NCBI RefSeq assembly: GCF_007874125.1
Contig: NZ_CP040128.1
Span: 3,348,001-3,412,000 of the forward strand
From: Noviherbaspirillum sp. UKPF54
Lineage (GTDB): Bacteria > Pseudomonadota > Gammaproteobacteria > Burkholderiales > Burkholderiaceae_D
Direction: 5' to 3'
DNA length: 64,000 nucleotides
The notes under the pieces: generated by a model
The model's database searches: none
Seen by the model: only the letters and a program-made list of their open reading frames with translations
Told to the model about the DNA's origin: nothing
Position numbers and translations under genes: made by a program
In this document: piece by piece, positions 51,901 to 61,648 of the stretch
How the letters are laid out: every line of letters begins with the position of its first letter
Numbering within the stretch: position 1 is the stretch's first letter

Positions 51901-52743
51901 ATGCCCCGCCGTCCGACCATGACCAACGCCCATGCTCCCCTTACCCGCGAGGTGGAGGCGATGGATGAGCGAGGGCGGCTGTCCACGATCTCGATTCCCG
52001 CCGAGCGCGCGCTGACGGTCTACGTCGACAAGCGGGAACTGGTCACGCTGATGACGCTGGGCAGCGCGCCGGAAGCGCTGACTCTCGGCTACCTGCGTAA
52101 CCAGCGCCTGGTCAAGTCGCTGGAGGACGTCGAATCGATTACGGTCGATTGGGAGGTGGAAGCGGTTGCGGTCAAGACCGCCGGCGGCATTGCAGACATC
52201 GAGGAAAGAACGGCGAAGAAAGTCGTGACCACGGGCTGCGGCCAGGGATCGGTGTTTGGCGGGCTGATGGATGACATCGACCGCATCACGCTGGCGCCCG
52301 ACGCCCGCCTGCGCCAATCGGTGCTGTACCGGATCGTCGATACGGTGCGCGCGTATCAGTCGATCTACAAGCAGGCCGGCTCGGTGCATGGCTGTGCCTT
52401 GTTCACCGGCGACGGCGAATTGCTGTATTTCATCGAGGATGTGGGGCGCCACAACGCCGTGGATACCATCGCCGGCCGCATGTGGCTCGATGGATTGAGC
52501 GGCGAGGACAAGGTCTTTTACACTACCGGCCGGTTGACTTCCGAGATGGTGATCAAGGGCGCGCAGATGGGCATGCCTTTCCTGCTGTCGCGCTCGGGCA
52601 CCACGCAGATGGGGCACATGGTAGCCGACAGGCTGGGCATGACCCTGCTTGCACGCTGCACCGGAAAGCACTTCCTGGCGCTGACCGGGAAGAATCGGCT
52701 CATCATGGAACCCCATCTGGCCGACGTGCTGCGCGTCGCGTAG
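51901..52743 (+). CDS. fdhD: Formate dehydrogenase accessory sulfurtransferase
   Basis: 280-residue FdhD, which passes sulfur from a cysteine desulfurase to the Mo/W cofactor of formate dehydrogenase. Conserved parts: VYVDKRELVTLMTLGSAPEALTLGYL, GSVHGCALF, IEDVGRHNAVDTIAG, FYTTGRLTSEMVIKGAQMGMPFLLSRSG. The sulfur-carrying loop reads TTGCGQG with a single Cys113, whereas E. coli FdhD has a CxxC pair. Start is 51901 or the Met six codons later. Placed between the enzyme genes and the tungstate transporter. Confidence 0.94.
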   Translation: MPRRPTMTNAHAPLTREVEAMDERGRLSTISIPAERALTVYVDKRELVTLMTLGSAPEALTLGYLRNQRLVKSLEDVESITVDWEVEAVAVKTAGGIADIEERTAKKVVTTGCGQGSVFGGLMDDIDRITLAPDARLRQSVLYRIVDTVRAYQSIYKQAGSVHGCALFTGDGELLYFIEDVGRHNAVDTIAGRMWLDGLSGEDKVFYTTGRLTSEMVIKGAQMGMPFLLSRSGTTQMGHMVADRLGMTLLARCTGKHFLALTGKNRLIMEPHLADVLRVA

Positions 52744-52761
52744 CCGGCAGTACCTCCGACG

Positions 52762-53469
52762 ATGCCTATGCTTGACGCCATCCGGGCCGCCTTTGCCCTC
52801 CTGCTGTCCGGAGATGCCGAGCTCTGGCAAATCATCTGGGTGTCGCTGAAAACCACGCTGGTCGCGCTCGTCTTGTCGACGCCGCTCGCCGTGGTCGCCG
52901 GCCATGCGATCGCCACCAGCTCCTTTCGCGGCCGGCGCGTCGTCATCTGGCTGGTGCAAGCCTCGCTCTCGCTGCCCACCGTGCTGATCGGCCTGCTGCT
53001 GTACCTGGTGCTGTCGCGCCAGGGTCCGCTGGGCGGCCTGCATTGGCTCTTTTCCCAGAGCGGCATCGTCGCCGGGCAGGTCCTGATCGCCTTGCCGGTG
53101 CTGGTCGCCTTCTCGCTCGCCGCCATCCAGTCCGCCGACCCGCGCATCGCGGAAACCGCCGTCACGCTTGGCGCCTCGCGCTGGGGCGCGATGCGCACCG
53201 TCCTGCATGAAGCCCGCTTCGGCGTGATGGCCGCCATTATCAGCGGCTTCGGCCGCGTCATTTCCGAAGTGGGATGCGCGATCATGGTGGGCGGCAATAT
53301 CGCGGGGGAGACGCGCACCATGACCACTGCCATCGCGCTGCAGACCAGCAAGGGCGAGTTCGCGCAGGGGATTGCTTTGGGCATCGTGCTGATCGCCATC
53401 GCGCTGCTGATCAATGCGGGGCTAATGTTCGCGCAAGGCGATCCCCAAATGGCGAAGGGAACGGCATGA
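52762..53469 (+). CDS. tupB: Tungstate ABC transporter permease
   Basis: 235-residue inner-membrane permease with about five helices and the ABC-coupling EAA motif (LGASRWGAMRTVLHEARFGV). Sequence type matches TupB/WtpB-like permeases: GRVISEVGCAIMVGGNIAGETRTMTTAIAL. Imports tungstate with TupA and TupC. Starts 18 bases after fdhD and overlaps tupC by four bases. A second Met at 52768 is an alternative start. Confidence 0.92.
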   Translation: MPMLDAIRAAFALLLSGDAELWQIIWVSLKTTLVALVLSTPLAVVAGHAIATSSFRGRRVVIWLVQASLSLPTVLIGLLLYLVLSRQGPLGGLHWLFSQSGIVAGQVLIALPVLVAFSLAAIQSADPRIAETAVTLGASRWGAMRTVLHEARFGVMAAIISGFGRVISEVGCAIMVGGNIAGETRTMTTAIALQTSKGEFAQGIALGIVLIAIALLINAGLMFAQGDPQMAKGTA

Positions 53470-54143
53470 CTGCGCTGCTCTGCGTCGACGGCTTGAAAAA
53501 ACGGTTCGGCGAGCGTCTGCTGTTCGAGATCGACCGCCTGGTGCTGCGCGAAGGGGCCGCCTATGTTCTGACCGGGTTGAATGGCACCGGCAAAAGCACC
53601 TTGCTGCGCATTCTCGCGGGTCTGGAAAGCGCAGAGGCCGACAGCGTCAGCTTCCGCGGAACCGCGACATCCCTCGCGCCCTACCCCGCGCTTCTGCGCG
53701 AAGCGGTCGTCTATGTGCACCAGCATCCGGTCATGTTCTCGACCTCGGTCGCGGACAACATCGCTTACGGCTTGAACGCGCGCAGCATCGCGCGCGACGA
53801 GGCGGCGCGCCGCGTCGACGAGGCGATGCAATGGGCGGGCGTGGAACACCTGCGCAAAAGCAAGCCGGCCACGCTCTCCGGCGGCGAGAAACAGCGCGTT
53901 GCCCTGGCACGCGCCAAAGTGCTCCATCCCAAACTCCTACTGCTGGATGAGCCGACCGCGAACCTGGACGGAGCGGCACGGGAACAGGTGATCGCGCTGA
54001 TCCCCTCGCTGACCGCCGTGGGGAGCACCGTCGTCATGGCCTGCCATGACCGCGACCTGATTGCCCTGCCCAACGTGGAAAGGTTGAAACTGCGCGACGG
54101 CCGCTTGCAGGCGCGGCAAAACCGCCTCCGGAAAGTCGTCTGA
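53466..54143 (+). CDS. tupC: Tungstate ABC transporter ATP-binding protein
   Basis: 225-residue ATPase. Walker A is GLNGTGKST (a variant with Leu-Asn), Q-loop in YVHQHPVMF, signature LSGGEKQRVALARA, Walker B LLLLDEPTANLD and H-loop MACHDRD. No C-terminal molybdate-binding (TOBE) domain, as expected for TupC rather than ModC. Overlaps tupB by four bases; tupA follows after 15 bases. Confidence 0.93.
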   Translation: MTALLCVDGLKKRFGERLLFEIDRLVLREGAAYVLTGLNGTGKSTLLRILAGLESAEADSVSFRGTATSLAPYPALLREAVVYVHQHPVMFSTSVADNIAYGLNARSIARDEAARRVDEAMQWAGVEHLRKSKPATLSGGEKQRVALARAKVLHPKLLLLDEPTANLDGAAREQVIALIPSLTAVGSTVVMACHDRDLIALPNVERLKLRDGRLQARQNRLRKVV

Positions 54144-54158
54144 TAGAAAGGAAGGTAC

Positions 54159-54968
54159 ATGAAGAAGTTGTTGCACATAATACTGGCTGCCACCCTATCG
54201 TGGATTGCGCCGCACGGGCTGGCACAGCAGGTTCTCAAGCTCTCCACGACGACCAGCACGGACAATTCCGGATTGCTGAACTACCTTCTGCCGGCGTTCG
54301 AAGCGCAGTCGGGGCTGAAGGTACACGTCATTTCGGTCGGCACCGGAAAGGCGCTGGAGCTGGCGAAGAACGGCGACGTCGACGTGACGCTCGTGCACGC
54401 CAGGCCGGCCGAAGACCAGTTCGTCGCGCAGGGATACGGCGTGGAACGAAGGGACGTGATGTACAACGATTTCATTGTCGTCGGTCCGGATTCCGACCCA
54501 GCGGGAATCCGGGGCATGAAGAACGTCCTGGAAGCATTCCGGAAAATCGTGCAGACAAAGGCACGCTTCATCTCGCGCGGCGATAACTCGGGCACCGACC
54601 AGATGGAACAGCGCTACTGGAAAGAAGCGGGCGTCAAGCCCGAAGGCGCCGCCTATGTGTCCGCCGGCTTAGGGATGGGCGAAGTGCTGACCATGGCGGC
54701 CGAACTGCAAGCCTATACGCTCACCGACCGGGCAACCTACACGACCTACAAGGCGCGCACGGGACTGGCGATTGCGGTCGAAGGCGACCCCAGCATGTTC
54801 AATCCGTACGGCATCATCGCGGTCAACCCGTCCAGTCACAAAGACGTCAACTTCTCTGGTGCGATGCAATTGATCCGGTGGATCACTTCCGAAGCCGGGC
54901 AACAACGCATCGCCTCGTTCCGCGTCAACGGGCAGCAGCTTTTCTTTCCATCAGCAAAGCAACAATGA
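54159..54968 (+). CDS. tupA: Tungstate-binding periplasmic protein
   Basis: 269-residue substrate-binding protein with a Sec signal (1-22). The TupA signature TTTSTDNSGLLNYLLP follows directly, and SRGDNSGTD supplies the second oxyanion loop; these distinguish it from the molybdate-binding ModA type. Preference for tungstate is inferred from family signature. It is the last gene of the operon; the convergent lipoprotein gene ends five bases away. GAAAGGAAG precedes the ATG. Confidence 0.93.
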   Translation: MKKLLHIILAATLSWIAPHGLAQQVLKLSTTTSTDNSGLLNYLLPAFEAQSGLKVHVISVGTGKALELAKNGDVDVTLVHARPAEDQFVAQGYGVERRDVMYNDFIVVGPDSDPAGIRGMKNVLEAFRKIVQTKARFISRGDNSGTDQMEQRYWKEAGVKPEGAAYVSAGLGMGEVLTMAAELQAYTLTDRATYTTYKARTGLAIAVEGDPSMFNPYGIIAVNPSSHKDVNFSGAMQLIRWITSEAGQQRIASFRVNGQQLFFPSAKQQ

Positions 54969-54972
54969 AGCC

Positions 54973-55323
54973 TTACTTGGTTGTGCCCGTGGTTTCCGGC
55001 ACTGAATGATTGTTGACCTGCCCGGATTGCGGCATGGCTCCCTGCTCCTGCGATTTTTGCAGCGCGGATGGATTGGCCTGCGTCGGGCTGTTGGCATCCC
55101 CGCTCTGCCCCTTGCTGTCAGCTGCCGCCGACAACGAGGCGTCCGACGGCGGTATCTTATCGGGCGGCAACGCGACCGACCCGCCGGGAGGCGCGGGCGA
55201 GTCCTTGGGCGAGGAACCGGATATTGGATCAACGCCCGAAGTCTTCGGTCCCGGCGCTCTTTCGCAGCCGGCCAACAATGCAAACGCAAGGCCGGCCAGC
55301 AGCACGGGTGTGTTTACCTTCAT
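54973..55323 (-). CDS. Proline/serine-rich lipoprotein
   Basis: 116-residue predicted lipoprotein: signal peptide with lipobox LLAGC (Cys20), then a Pro/Ser/Gly/Gln-rich, probably disordered chain (GSSPKDSPAPPGGSVALPPDK, NSPTQANPSALQKSQEQG). No domain recognised. GAGGAGAG lies before the ATG. Convergent with tupA, stops only four bases apart, so it belongs to a different transcript. Confidence 0.78.
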   Translation of the reverse strand: MKVNTPVLLAGLAFALLAGCERAPGPKTSGVDPISGSSPKDSPAPPGGSVALPPDKIPPSDASLSAAADSKGQSGDANSPTQANPSALQKSQEQGAMPQSGQVNNHSVPETTGTTK

Positions 55324-55439
55324 GGAACTCTCCTCATGAAAAAGCGACCGCGCACCGGCAAGGCGATTCCGCGCGGCCGCAGTTTTATCTTTTGACCAAC
55401 GTTAAGGAGAGCGGTTCTTGGAAATGCGGTGCCGGGAAG

Positions 55440-56414
55440 TCAGGACAGCGCAGCGGACTGCAGCGGCGCCATTCCGGTGCCTGTGTCGGACAAGCGCCGC
55501 AGGTTGTCGATGTCGCGCCGCGGCGGCGTTCCGAACAGCCGGCTGTATTCCCGGCTGAACTGCGAGGGGCTTTCGTAGCCCACCTGGAAGGCGGCAGTGG
55601 AGGCATCCAGATGATCCGCCAGCATCAGGCGGCGCGCTTCGTTCAGGCGCAGCCACTTCTGGAACTGCAGCGGGCTCATCGCGGTGAGCAGGCGGAAGTG
55701 ATGGTGGAAGCTGGAGGCGCTCATCTGCACATGGGCGGCGAGCTCCTCGATGCGCAGCGGATGCGCGAAGTGCGACTTCAACCAATCGATGGCGCGGGCG
55801 ATCCGGTGGCTCTGGCTGCCCACCGAGGCGATCTGCCACAGGCGCGCGCCCTGGTCGCTCATCAGCAGGCGATAACAGATTTCACGCTGGATGAGCGGCG
55901 CGAGCACCGGAATGGAGGCCGGGTCGTCGAGCAAGTCCAGCAAGCGCCTGAATGCGTGGAGCAGATGCGGCGTGGTTTCACCGAGCACCATGCCGCGGTC
56001 GGACGCATGCTCGGGCGGCGGCGGCATTCCGCTTTGCATCATCAGCTCCGCCACCACGTGCAGGTCGAGCTTGAGCATCACGCCAAGGTAGGGCTTGTCG
56101 CGGCTGGCTTCGACGATATGCATCATGGCCGGCAGGTCGAGCGAGGTGATCAGGAAGCGCCTGATGTCATAGTCATAGACATTGTCACCAAGCAAGGCCC
56201 TCTTGGCGCCCTGGACGACGAGCGCGACGCTTGGTTCCACCATGCAATTGGCCGGCTGGGTCGGTTCTTCACGCCGGAAGAACATCAGGTTCGGGATGAT
56301 CGTGTTCAGCTGGTTGACACCGTCGGTCCATCGCGCAACAGCCTCGGCGAGCGGCCGGCGCAGCGCGTCGATCTCTTCGATTTTCTGGGGAGGCATGGCG
56401 GCGTGCAGTTTCAC
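55440..56414 (-). CDS. AraC-family regulator next to the iorAB operon
   Basis: 324-residue AraC regulator with an AraC_N-type (PF06719) sensor domain ([26 protein letters not shown] ...) and the C-terminal double HTH ([65 protein letters not shown]). I chose the GTG start at 56414 ([14 protein letters not shown]) because CAGGAG lies six bases upstream; the frame runs 141 codons further into the divergent iorA gene, without protein-like content. Divergent from iorA across 163 bp and so its likely regulator. Confidence 0.9.
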   Translation of the reverse strand: MKLHAAMPPQKIEEIDALRRPLAEAVARWTDGVNQLNTIIPNLMFFRREEPTQPANCMVEPSVALVVQGAKRALLGDNVYDYDIRRFLITSLDLPAMMHIVEASRDKPYLGVMLKLDLHVVAELMMQSGMPPPPEHASDRGMVLGETTPHLLHAFRRLLDLLDDPASIPVLAPLIQREICYRLLMSDQGARLWQIASVGSQSHRIARAIDWLKSHFAHPLRIEELAAHVQMSASSFHHHFRLLTAMSPLQFQKWLRLNEARRLMLADHLDASTAAFQVGYESPSQFSREYSRLFGTPPRRDIDNLRRLSDTGTGMAPLQSAALS

Positions 56415-56577
56415 GGGAACTCCTGAGTCGATACACGCCGATGGTAATCCACCTTTATCCATCTGTCGCGAGCCTCGTAGGATTAGGCAAAAAGCTGACA
56501 GGATCGTGCTAACAGATGAAGCACCATGGCGACGAGAATGCAATTCATCCCCTTTCTTCCTCCACCAGGAGTCACCG

Positions 56578-57048
56578 ATGATCACACTCGACATCAACGG
56601 CCGCGCGACCCGCGTCGATGCCGACCCCGACACGCCCCTGCTATGGGTGCTGCGCGATACGCTGCAAATGACCGGCACGAAATACGGTTGCGGCATGGGG
56701 TTGTGCGGCGCCTGCACCGTCCACCTGGACGGCCAGCCGGTGCGCTCGTGCAGCACGCCGGTGTCGGCCGCCGCAGGCAAGAAAGTCGTCACGATCGAAG
56801 GGGTGAGCCAGGGTACGAGTAGCGTGCGCGTCGCCAAGGCGGTACAGGACGCCTGGCAAAAGCTCGACGTCGTGCAGTGCGGCTACTGCCAGTCGGGCCA
56901 GATCATGAGTGCCGTGGCCTTGCTGGAGAAGAACCGCAAGCCGTCCGACGCCGACATCGACCATGCCATGGCCGGCAATATCTGCCGTTGCGCCACCTAT
57001 GTCCGCATCCGTGCCGCCATCCACGAGGCGGCGCAATCGCTCACTTGA
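56578..57048 (+). CDS. iorA: Molybdenum hydroxylase [2Fe-2S] subunit (IorA-like)
   Basis: 156-residue subunit carrying two [2Fe-2S] clusters: the plant-type ferredoxin cysteines in [20 protein letters not shown] (with RSCSTP) and the helical-domain cysteines in [10 protein letters not shown] and [12 protein letters not shown]. Pairs with the large subunit 10 bases downstream, like isoquinoline 1-oxidoreductase and periplasmic aldehyde oxidases. AGGAG six bases before the ATG. The true substrate is not evident. Confidence 0.94.
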   Translation: MITLDINGRATRVDADPDTPLLWVLRDTLQMTGTKYGCGMGLCGACTVHLDGQPVRSCSTPVSAAAGKKVVTIEGVSQGTSSVRVAKAVQDAWQKLDVVQCGYCQSGQIMSAVALLEKNRKPSDADIDHAMAGNICRCATYVRIRAAIHEAAQSLT

Positions 57049-57058
57049 AGGAGACGCA

Positions 57059-59242
57059 ATGACGAACACGACCCGCATCGAGAACGAAAGCCGCCGCCGC
57101 TTCCTCCAGGGGGCCGCCGGACTGACTCTGGCCGTCTACCTGCCGAACATGGCGCACGCGGCCGCGGCTCCCGGCGCGCAGCCCTTCGAGCCGAACGCCT
57201 TCCTGCGTATCGGCGCCGACAACACGGTGACCGTGATTTCCAAGCACATCGAGATGGGCCAGGGCACCTACACCGGCCTGGCCACCATCGTGGCGGAAGA
57301 GCTGGATGCCGCCTGGCCGCAGGTGCGCGTCGAAGGCGCGCCGGCCGACGCCAAGCGCTACAACAACCTGCTGTGGGGGCCGGCGCAGGGTACCGGCGGC
57401 AGCACCGCGATCGCGAACTCGTGGGAGCAGCTGCGCCGCGCCGGCGCTTCGGCGCGCGCCATGCTGGTCGCCGCGGCGGCGAAACAGTGGCAGGTGCCGG
57501 CCGACGAGATCGGCGTGAGCGAGGGTATCGTCATGCATGCGCGTTCGCAGCGCAAGGCAAGCTTCGGCCAGCTGGCGCAGACGGCGGCGCAGCAGCCGGT
57601 GCCCGGCGAGGTCAAGCTCAAGGATGCCAAGGACTTCAAGCTCATCGGCAAGCGCGCGCCGCGCAAGGATACTGCCGCCAAGATCACCGGCCAGGCACGC
57701 TTCACCCAGGATGTCCATCTGCCCGGCATGCTGACCGCCGTGGTCGCCCATCCGCCGCGCTTCGGCGCCAGGGTGAAATCCTTCGACGCCGCCCGCGCGA
57801 AGGCCGTCAAAGGCGTCGTGGATGTGGTCGCCATTCCGACCGGCGTGGCGGTGCTGGCGAAGGATACCTGGAGCGCGAAAAAGGGGCGCGACGCGCTGCA
57901 GGTCGAGTGGGACGAGTCGAACGCTTTCAAGCTCGGCACGAATGAAATCTTTGCGCGCTACCATGAGCTGGCGAAATCGCCCGGCGCGGTCGCGCGCAAG
58001 GAAGGCAACTCCGACGCCGCGTTCGCCTCGCCGGCACGCGTGCTGCGCGCGGCTTACGATTTCCCCTACCTCGCGCACGCGGCCATGGAGCCGATGAATT
58101 GCGTCGTGCAATTGAAGAAGGACGGCTGCGAAATCTGGAACGGCGAGCAGGGACAGACCATGGACCAGATGAAGGTCGCCGCGCTGCTCGGGCTCAAGCC
58201 GGAACAGGTGACGCTGAACATGCTGTACGCCGGCGGCAGCTTCGGCCGGCGCGCCAGCAAGGATTCGGACTACGTCCTGGAAGCGGCGAGCATTGCCAAG
58301 GCGATCAACGGCCGCGCGCCGGTCAAGCTGGTATGGCTGCGCGAAGACGACATGAAGGCAGGCTACTACCGGCCCGCATTCCATCACGCGCTCGAAGCGG
58401 CGCTCGATGCGCAAGGGCGGCTGGTCGGCTGGCGTCACCGGCTTGTCGGCCAGTCGATCCTGGCCGGTTCGCCGTTCGCAGCCATGGTCAAGGACGGCAT
58501 CGACGCCGTGTCGGTCGAAGGGGCCGCCAACCTGCCCTATGCCATCCCGAACATGCTGGTCGACCTGCACACGCCCGAGGAGATTCACGTGCCGGTGCTA
58601 TGGTGGCGCTCGGTGGGCTCGACGCACACGGCGTATTCGACCGAGACCTTTCTCGACGAAGTCGCCGCCGCGGCGGGCCAGGACCCGGTGGCCTTCCGCC
58701 TGGCGCTGCTCGAACGCCATCCGCGCCATGCCGGCGTGCTGAAACTCGCCGCCGGCAAGGCCGGCTGGGGAACGCCGCTGGCCAAGGGCACCGACGGCGA
58801 CAGGCGCGGGCGCGGCGTGGCGGTGCACGAATCGTTCAGCAGCTATGTCGCCCAGGTGGCCGAGGTGACGGTCAAGCCGGACGGCCGCGTCAAGGTCGAC
58901 CGCATCGTCTGCGCGGTCGATTGCGGCATCGCCGTCAATCCCGACAATGTGCGCTCGCAGGTCGAAGGCTCGGTCGGCTTTGCCTTGTCGGCGATGCTGC
59001 ACGGCGCGATCACGCTCAAGGACGGCGTGGTCGAGCAGTCGAATTTCCACGACTACACGCCGATCCGCATCGACGAGATGCCCGCAGTCGAGGTGCACAT
59101 CGTGCCCTCTGCTGAAAAGCCGACCGGCATCGGCGAACCGGGCGTGCCGCCGGTGGCGCCGGCAGTCGCGAACGCGATCGCCGCGGCGACAGGAAAGCGC
59201 GTGCGCCGCCTGCCGCTCCGTGCCGATGAATTGAAAGTATGA
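57059..59242 (+). CDS. iorB: Molybdenum hydroxylase large subunit with TAT signal (IorB-like)
   Basis: 727-residue molybdopterin subunit of the xanthine oxidase family. Twin-arginine signal [19 protein letters not shown] at the N-terminus sends the heterodimer to the periplasm. Cofactor regions visible: [71 protein letters not shown] and, near the C-terminus, the catalytic Glu in [19 protein letters not shown]. It probably oxidises aldehydes or N-heterocycles; electrons leave through the IorA clusters. No cytochrome subunit is encoded nearby. Confidence 0.94.
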   Translation: MTNTTRIENESRRRFLQGAAGLTLAVYLPNMAHAAAAPGAQPFEPNAFLRIGADNTVTVISKHIEMGQGTYTGLATIVAEELDAAWPQVRVEGAPADAKRYNNLLWGPAQGTGGSTAIANSWEQLRRAGASARAMLVAAAAKQWQVPADEIGVSEGIVMHARSQRKASFGQLAQTAAQQPVPGEVKLKDAKDFKLIGKRAPRKDTAAKITGQARFTQDVHLPGMLTAVVAHPPRFGARVKSFDAARAKAVKGVVDVVAIPTGVAVLAKDTWSAKKGRDALQVEWDESNAFKLGTNEIFARYHELAKSPGAVARKEGNSDAAFASPARVLRAAYDFPYLAHAAMEPMNCVVQLKKDGCEIWNGEQGQTMDQMKVAALLGLKPEQVTLNMLYAGGSFGRRASKDSDYVLEAASIAKAINGRAPVKLVWLREDDMKAGYYRPAFHHALEAALDAQGRLVGWRHRLVGQSILAGSPFAAMVKDGIDAVSVEGAANLPYAIPNMLVDLHTPEEIHVPVLWWRSVGSTHTAYSTETFLDEVAAAAGQDPVAFRLALLERHPRHAGVLKLAAGKAGWGTPLAKGTDGDRRGRGVAVHESFSSYVAQVAEVTVKPDGRVKVDRIVCAVDCGIAVNPDNVRSQVEGSVGFALSAMLHGAITLKDGVVEQSNFHDYTPIRIDEMPAVEVHIVPSAEKPTGIGEPGVPPVAPAVANAIAAATGKRVRRLPLRADELKV

Positions 59243-59249
59243 TGGGGCA

Positions 59250-60260
59250 ATGGATACAGCCGATATCGCCGTACTGAAGCAGGCGCATGCCTGGGCGGAA
59301 GCCGGGCATGGCGTCGCGCTGGTCACGGTCGCAAAGACATGGGGGTCGTCGCCGAGGCCGGCGGGCTCCCTGATGGCCCTGCGCGCCGACGGGCAGGTCG
59401 CCGGATCGGTGTCGGGCGGATGCATCGAGGATGACCTGATCGCCAGCGTGCAGTCCGGCAGCCTCGACAAGCTGTTCGGCGGCCGCGCGGCATTCCCGGT
59501 GCGTTATGGCGTCGACGCGGAAACGGCCCACCGCTTCGGCCTGCCTTGCGGAGGAACGCTGGAGCTGGTCATCGAACGCGTGGGGGCCGGCACCAGGCTC
59601 GGTGCACTGCTCGATGCGCTGCATGGGCGCGACCTGGTGCGGCGCGAGTTGCATCTTGCCTCGGGCCGCGTCGAGCTTGGCGCGACCATTCGTGCCGACC
59701 CGGTGGACTTCGACGGCGAGACGCTGAGGATGGTGTTCGGCCCGCGCTACCGCCTGCTCGTCATCGGCGCCGGCCAGCTCAGCGCCTATCTTTGCGAAGT
59801 GGCGCTGGGCCTGGGCTTCGACATCACCGTCTGCGATCCGCGCGAGGAATACACGCGGTCATGGGAAGTGCCGGGGACCAGGCTGGTGCGCGACATGCCC
59901 GACGACGTCGTGCATGCAATGGCCCCGGACCGCTCCACGGCGGTCATTGCGCTGACCCATGATCCCAAGCTGGATGACCTGGCCTTGATGGAAGCGCTGC
60001 GTTCCCCGGCCTTTTACGTCGCCGCCATCGGTTCCCGCAGCAACAATCAAAAGCGCCGCGAGCGCCTCATGCAGCATTTCGACATGACCGAGGAGGAAGT
60101 CAGCCGCCTGCATGGCCCCGCCGGGCTTTACATCGGCAGCAAGACGCCGCCGGAAATCGCGTTGTCGATCCTTGCGGAGCTGGTCGCCACGAAGAATGGC
60201 GTAGCCCGCTCCGTCGCCGGGCTCGATGTGCGAAAAGCCAAAGCCATTGTTAAGGCGTAA
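59250..60260 (+). CDS. xdhC: XdhC-family molybdenum hydroxylase maturation protein
   Basis: 336-residue XdhC/CoxI-type factor that binds and inserts sulfurated molybdenum cofactor into xanthine-oxidase-family enzymes. N-terminal XdhC domain ([46 protein letters not shown]), then a Rossmann domain ([35 protein letters not shown]) and [21 protein letters not shown]. Seven bases after iorB, so the third gene of the iorAB-xdhC operon. Confidence 0.93.
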   Translation: MDTADIAVLKQAHAWAEAGHGVALVTVAKTWGSSPRPAGSLMALRADGQVAGSVSGGCIEDDLIASVQSGSLDKLFGGRAAFPVRYGVDAETAHRFGLPCGGTLELVIERVGAGTRLGALLDALHGRDLVRRELHLASGRVELGATIRADPVDFDGETLRMVFGPRYRLLVIGAGQLSAYLCEVALGLGFDITVCDPREEYTRSWEVPGTRLVRDMPDDVVHAMAPDRSTAVIALTHDPKLDDLALMEALRSPAFYVAAIGSRSNNQKRRERLMQHFDMTEEEVSRLHGPAGLYIGSKTPPEIALSILAELVATKNGVARSVAGLDVRKAKAIVKA

Positions 60261-60274
60261 TTCGCGGCCCCGCC

Positions 60275-60375
60275 ATGACCCATATCGCGATCCAGGACGC
60301 GCTCGCGGCAAGGTTGTCGATTGGATGGAGAAAGTCTCGGATGAGCAATACCTGGCGGGGCCAGGAAACCAATGA
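60275..60375 (+). pseudogene. Frameshifted C-terminal remnant of a cupin-domain protein
   Basis: Translation begins MTHIAIQDAL and, after a one-base shift near 60306, continues GKVVDWMEKVSDEQY and stops at 60373-60375. This resembles the C-terminal end of small cupin proteins often encoded beside YahK-type alcohol dehydrogenases ('THIAIQ..GK.VDWMEKV.DEQY'). The body of the gene is missing: only 14 bases separate the remnant from the xdhC stop. Assignment rests on recalled family sequence, not a search. Confidence 0.6.
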
Positions 60376-60466
60376 GGAGCGATCGATGTCGCACGTCATT
60401 GTGAAATCATGATCCGGCACATCGGAACCTCGGCTCGCCAACCATGCATATTGAAAGGATACAACC

Positions 60467-61525
60467 ATGATTACCTCGACCGGCTATGGCGCCACCAGCG
60501 CCCGCGAACCGCTCAGCAAACTCGATTTTGAACGCCGCGATCCGCGCCCCGACGATGTGCAGATCGATATCCTGTACTGCGGAGTATGCCACTCCGACCT
60601 GCACACCGCCCGCAACGAATGGGGCAATACCGTCTATCCGGTCGTGCCCGGCCATGAAATCATCGGCCGCGTTGCCGCGGTCGGAGATCAGGTCACGCGA
60701 TTCAAGCCGGGCGACCTGGTCGGCGTGGGTTGCATGGTGGATTCCTGCCAGCACTGCAGCGCCTGCGCCGAAAGCCTGGAGCAATACTGCGAAAACGGTT
60801 TCGTCGGCACCTACAATGGCGAAGAAATGCACAGCGGCGGCATGACCTACGGCGGTTATTCCAGCAACATCGTCGTGCGCGACAAGTTCGTGCTGCGCAT
60901 CCCGGACAACCTCGACCCGGCCGGCGCCGCGCCCTTGCTCTGCGCCGGCATCACCACCTATTCGCCCCTGCGCCAGTGGAAGGTCGGGCCCGGGCAGAAG
61001 GTAGGCATCGTCGGGCTCGGCGGCCTCGGGCACATGGGCATCAAGCTGGCGCACGCGATGGGCGCGCATGTGGTGCTGTTCACGACCTCGCCGGGCAAGC
61101 GCGAGGATGCGAAGCGGCTCGGCGCCGACGAGGTGGTGGTATCGAAGAATGCGGACGAAATGCGGGCCCATCGCAATTCCTTCGACTTCATCCTGAATAC
61201 GGTGGCCGCGCCGCATTCGCTCGATCCTTTTCTCGAGTTGCTCAAGCGCGACGGCACCATGACGCTGGTCGGCGCGCCGGCCTCGCCGCATCCGTCGCCG
61301 CAAGTGTTCAACCTGATCTTCGGACGGCGCCGACTGGCCGGTTCCCTCATCGGAGGCATCGCCGAGACGCAGGAGATGCTGGACTTCTGCGGCGAGCGCG
61401 GCATCGTGTCCGACATCGAGATGATCCGCATCCAGGACATCAATGCGGCCTACGAGCGCATGCTCAAGAGCGACGTGAAATACCGGTTCGTCATCGACAT
61501 GGCTTCGCTCAAGCAGCAAGCCTGA
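60467..61525 (+). CDS. Zinc-dependent NAD(P) alcohol dehydrogenase (YahK-like)
   Basis: 352-residue medium-chain dehydrogenase of the cinnamyl-alcohol/YahK group. Catalytic zinc ligands: Cys in YCGVCHSDLH, GHEIIG, and a Cys near LLCAGITTYSPL; structural zinc cysteines in CQHCSACAESLEQYC. Cofactor loop GLGGLGHMGIKLA. Such enzymes reduce a broad range of aldehydes, normally with NADPH. The cupin remnant upstream is a common neighbour of this gene when intact. Confidence 0.93.
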   Translation: MITSTGYGATSAREPLSKLDFERRDPRPDDVQIDILYCGVCHSDLHTARNEWGNTVYPVVPGHEIIGRVAAVGDQVTRFKPGDLVGVGCMVDSCQHCSACAESLEQYCENGFVGTYNGEEMHSGGMTYGGYSSNIVVRDKFVLRIPDNLDPAGAAPLLCAGITTYSPLRQWKVGPGQKVGIVGLGGLGHMGIKLAHAMGAHVVLFTTSPGKREDAKRLGADEVVVSKNADEMRAHRNSFDFILNTVAAPHSLDPFLELLKRDGTMTLVGAPASPHPSPQVFNLIFGRRRLAGSLIGGIAETQEMLDFCGERGIVSDIEMIRIQDINAAYERMLKSDVKYRFVIDMASLKQQA

Positions 61526-61648
61526 TTTTCGCCCCTGCTGCGCCCCGGGGTGCGACAGCTTTCCTCTGTCGCTCCGGGGCGGCCCGAAACCGGCGCCCGG
61601 AGTCGTATCTCCGAACATCTGCTTCTGCCTGCCGCCCAGGCGAGCGCC

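Noticed and set aside
50287..53208. A 973-codon antisense open frame over fdhC-fdhD-tupB
   Set aside because: Same reason: shadow of genes with clear domains on the other strand.
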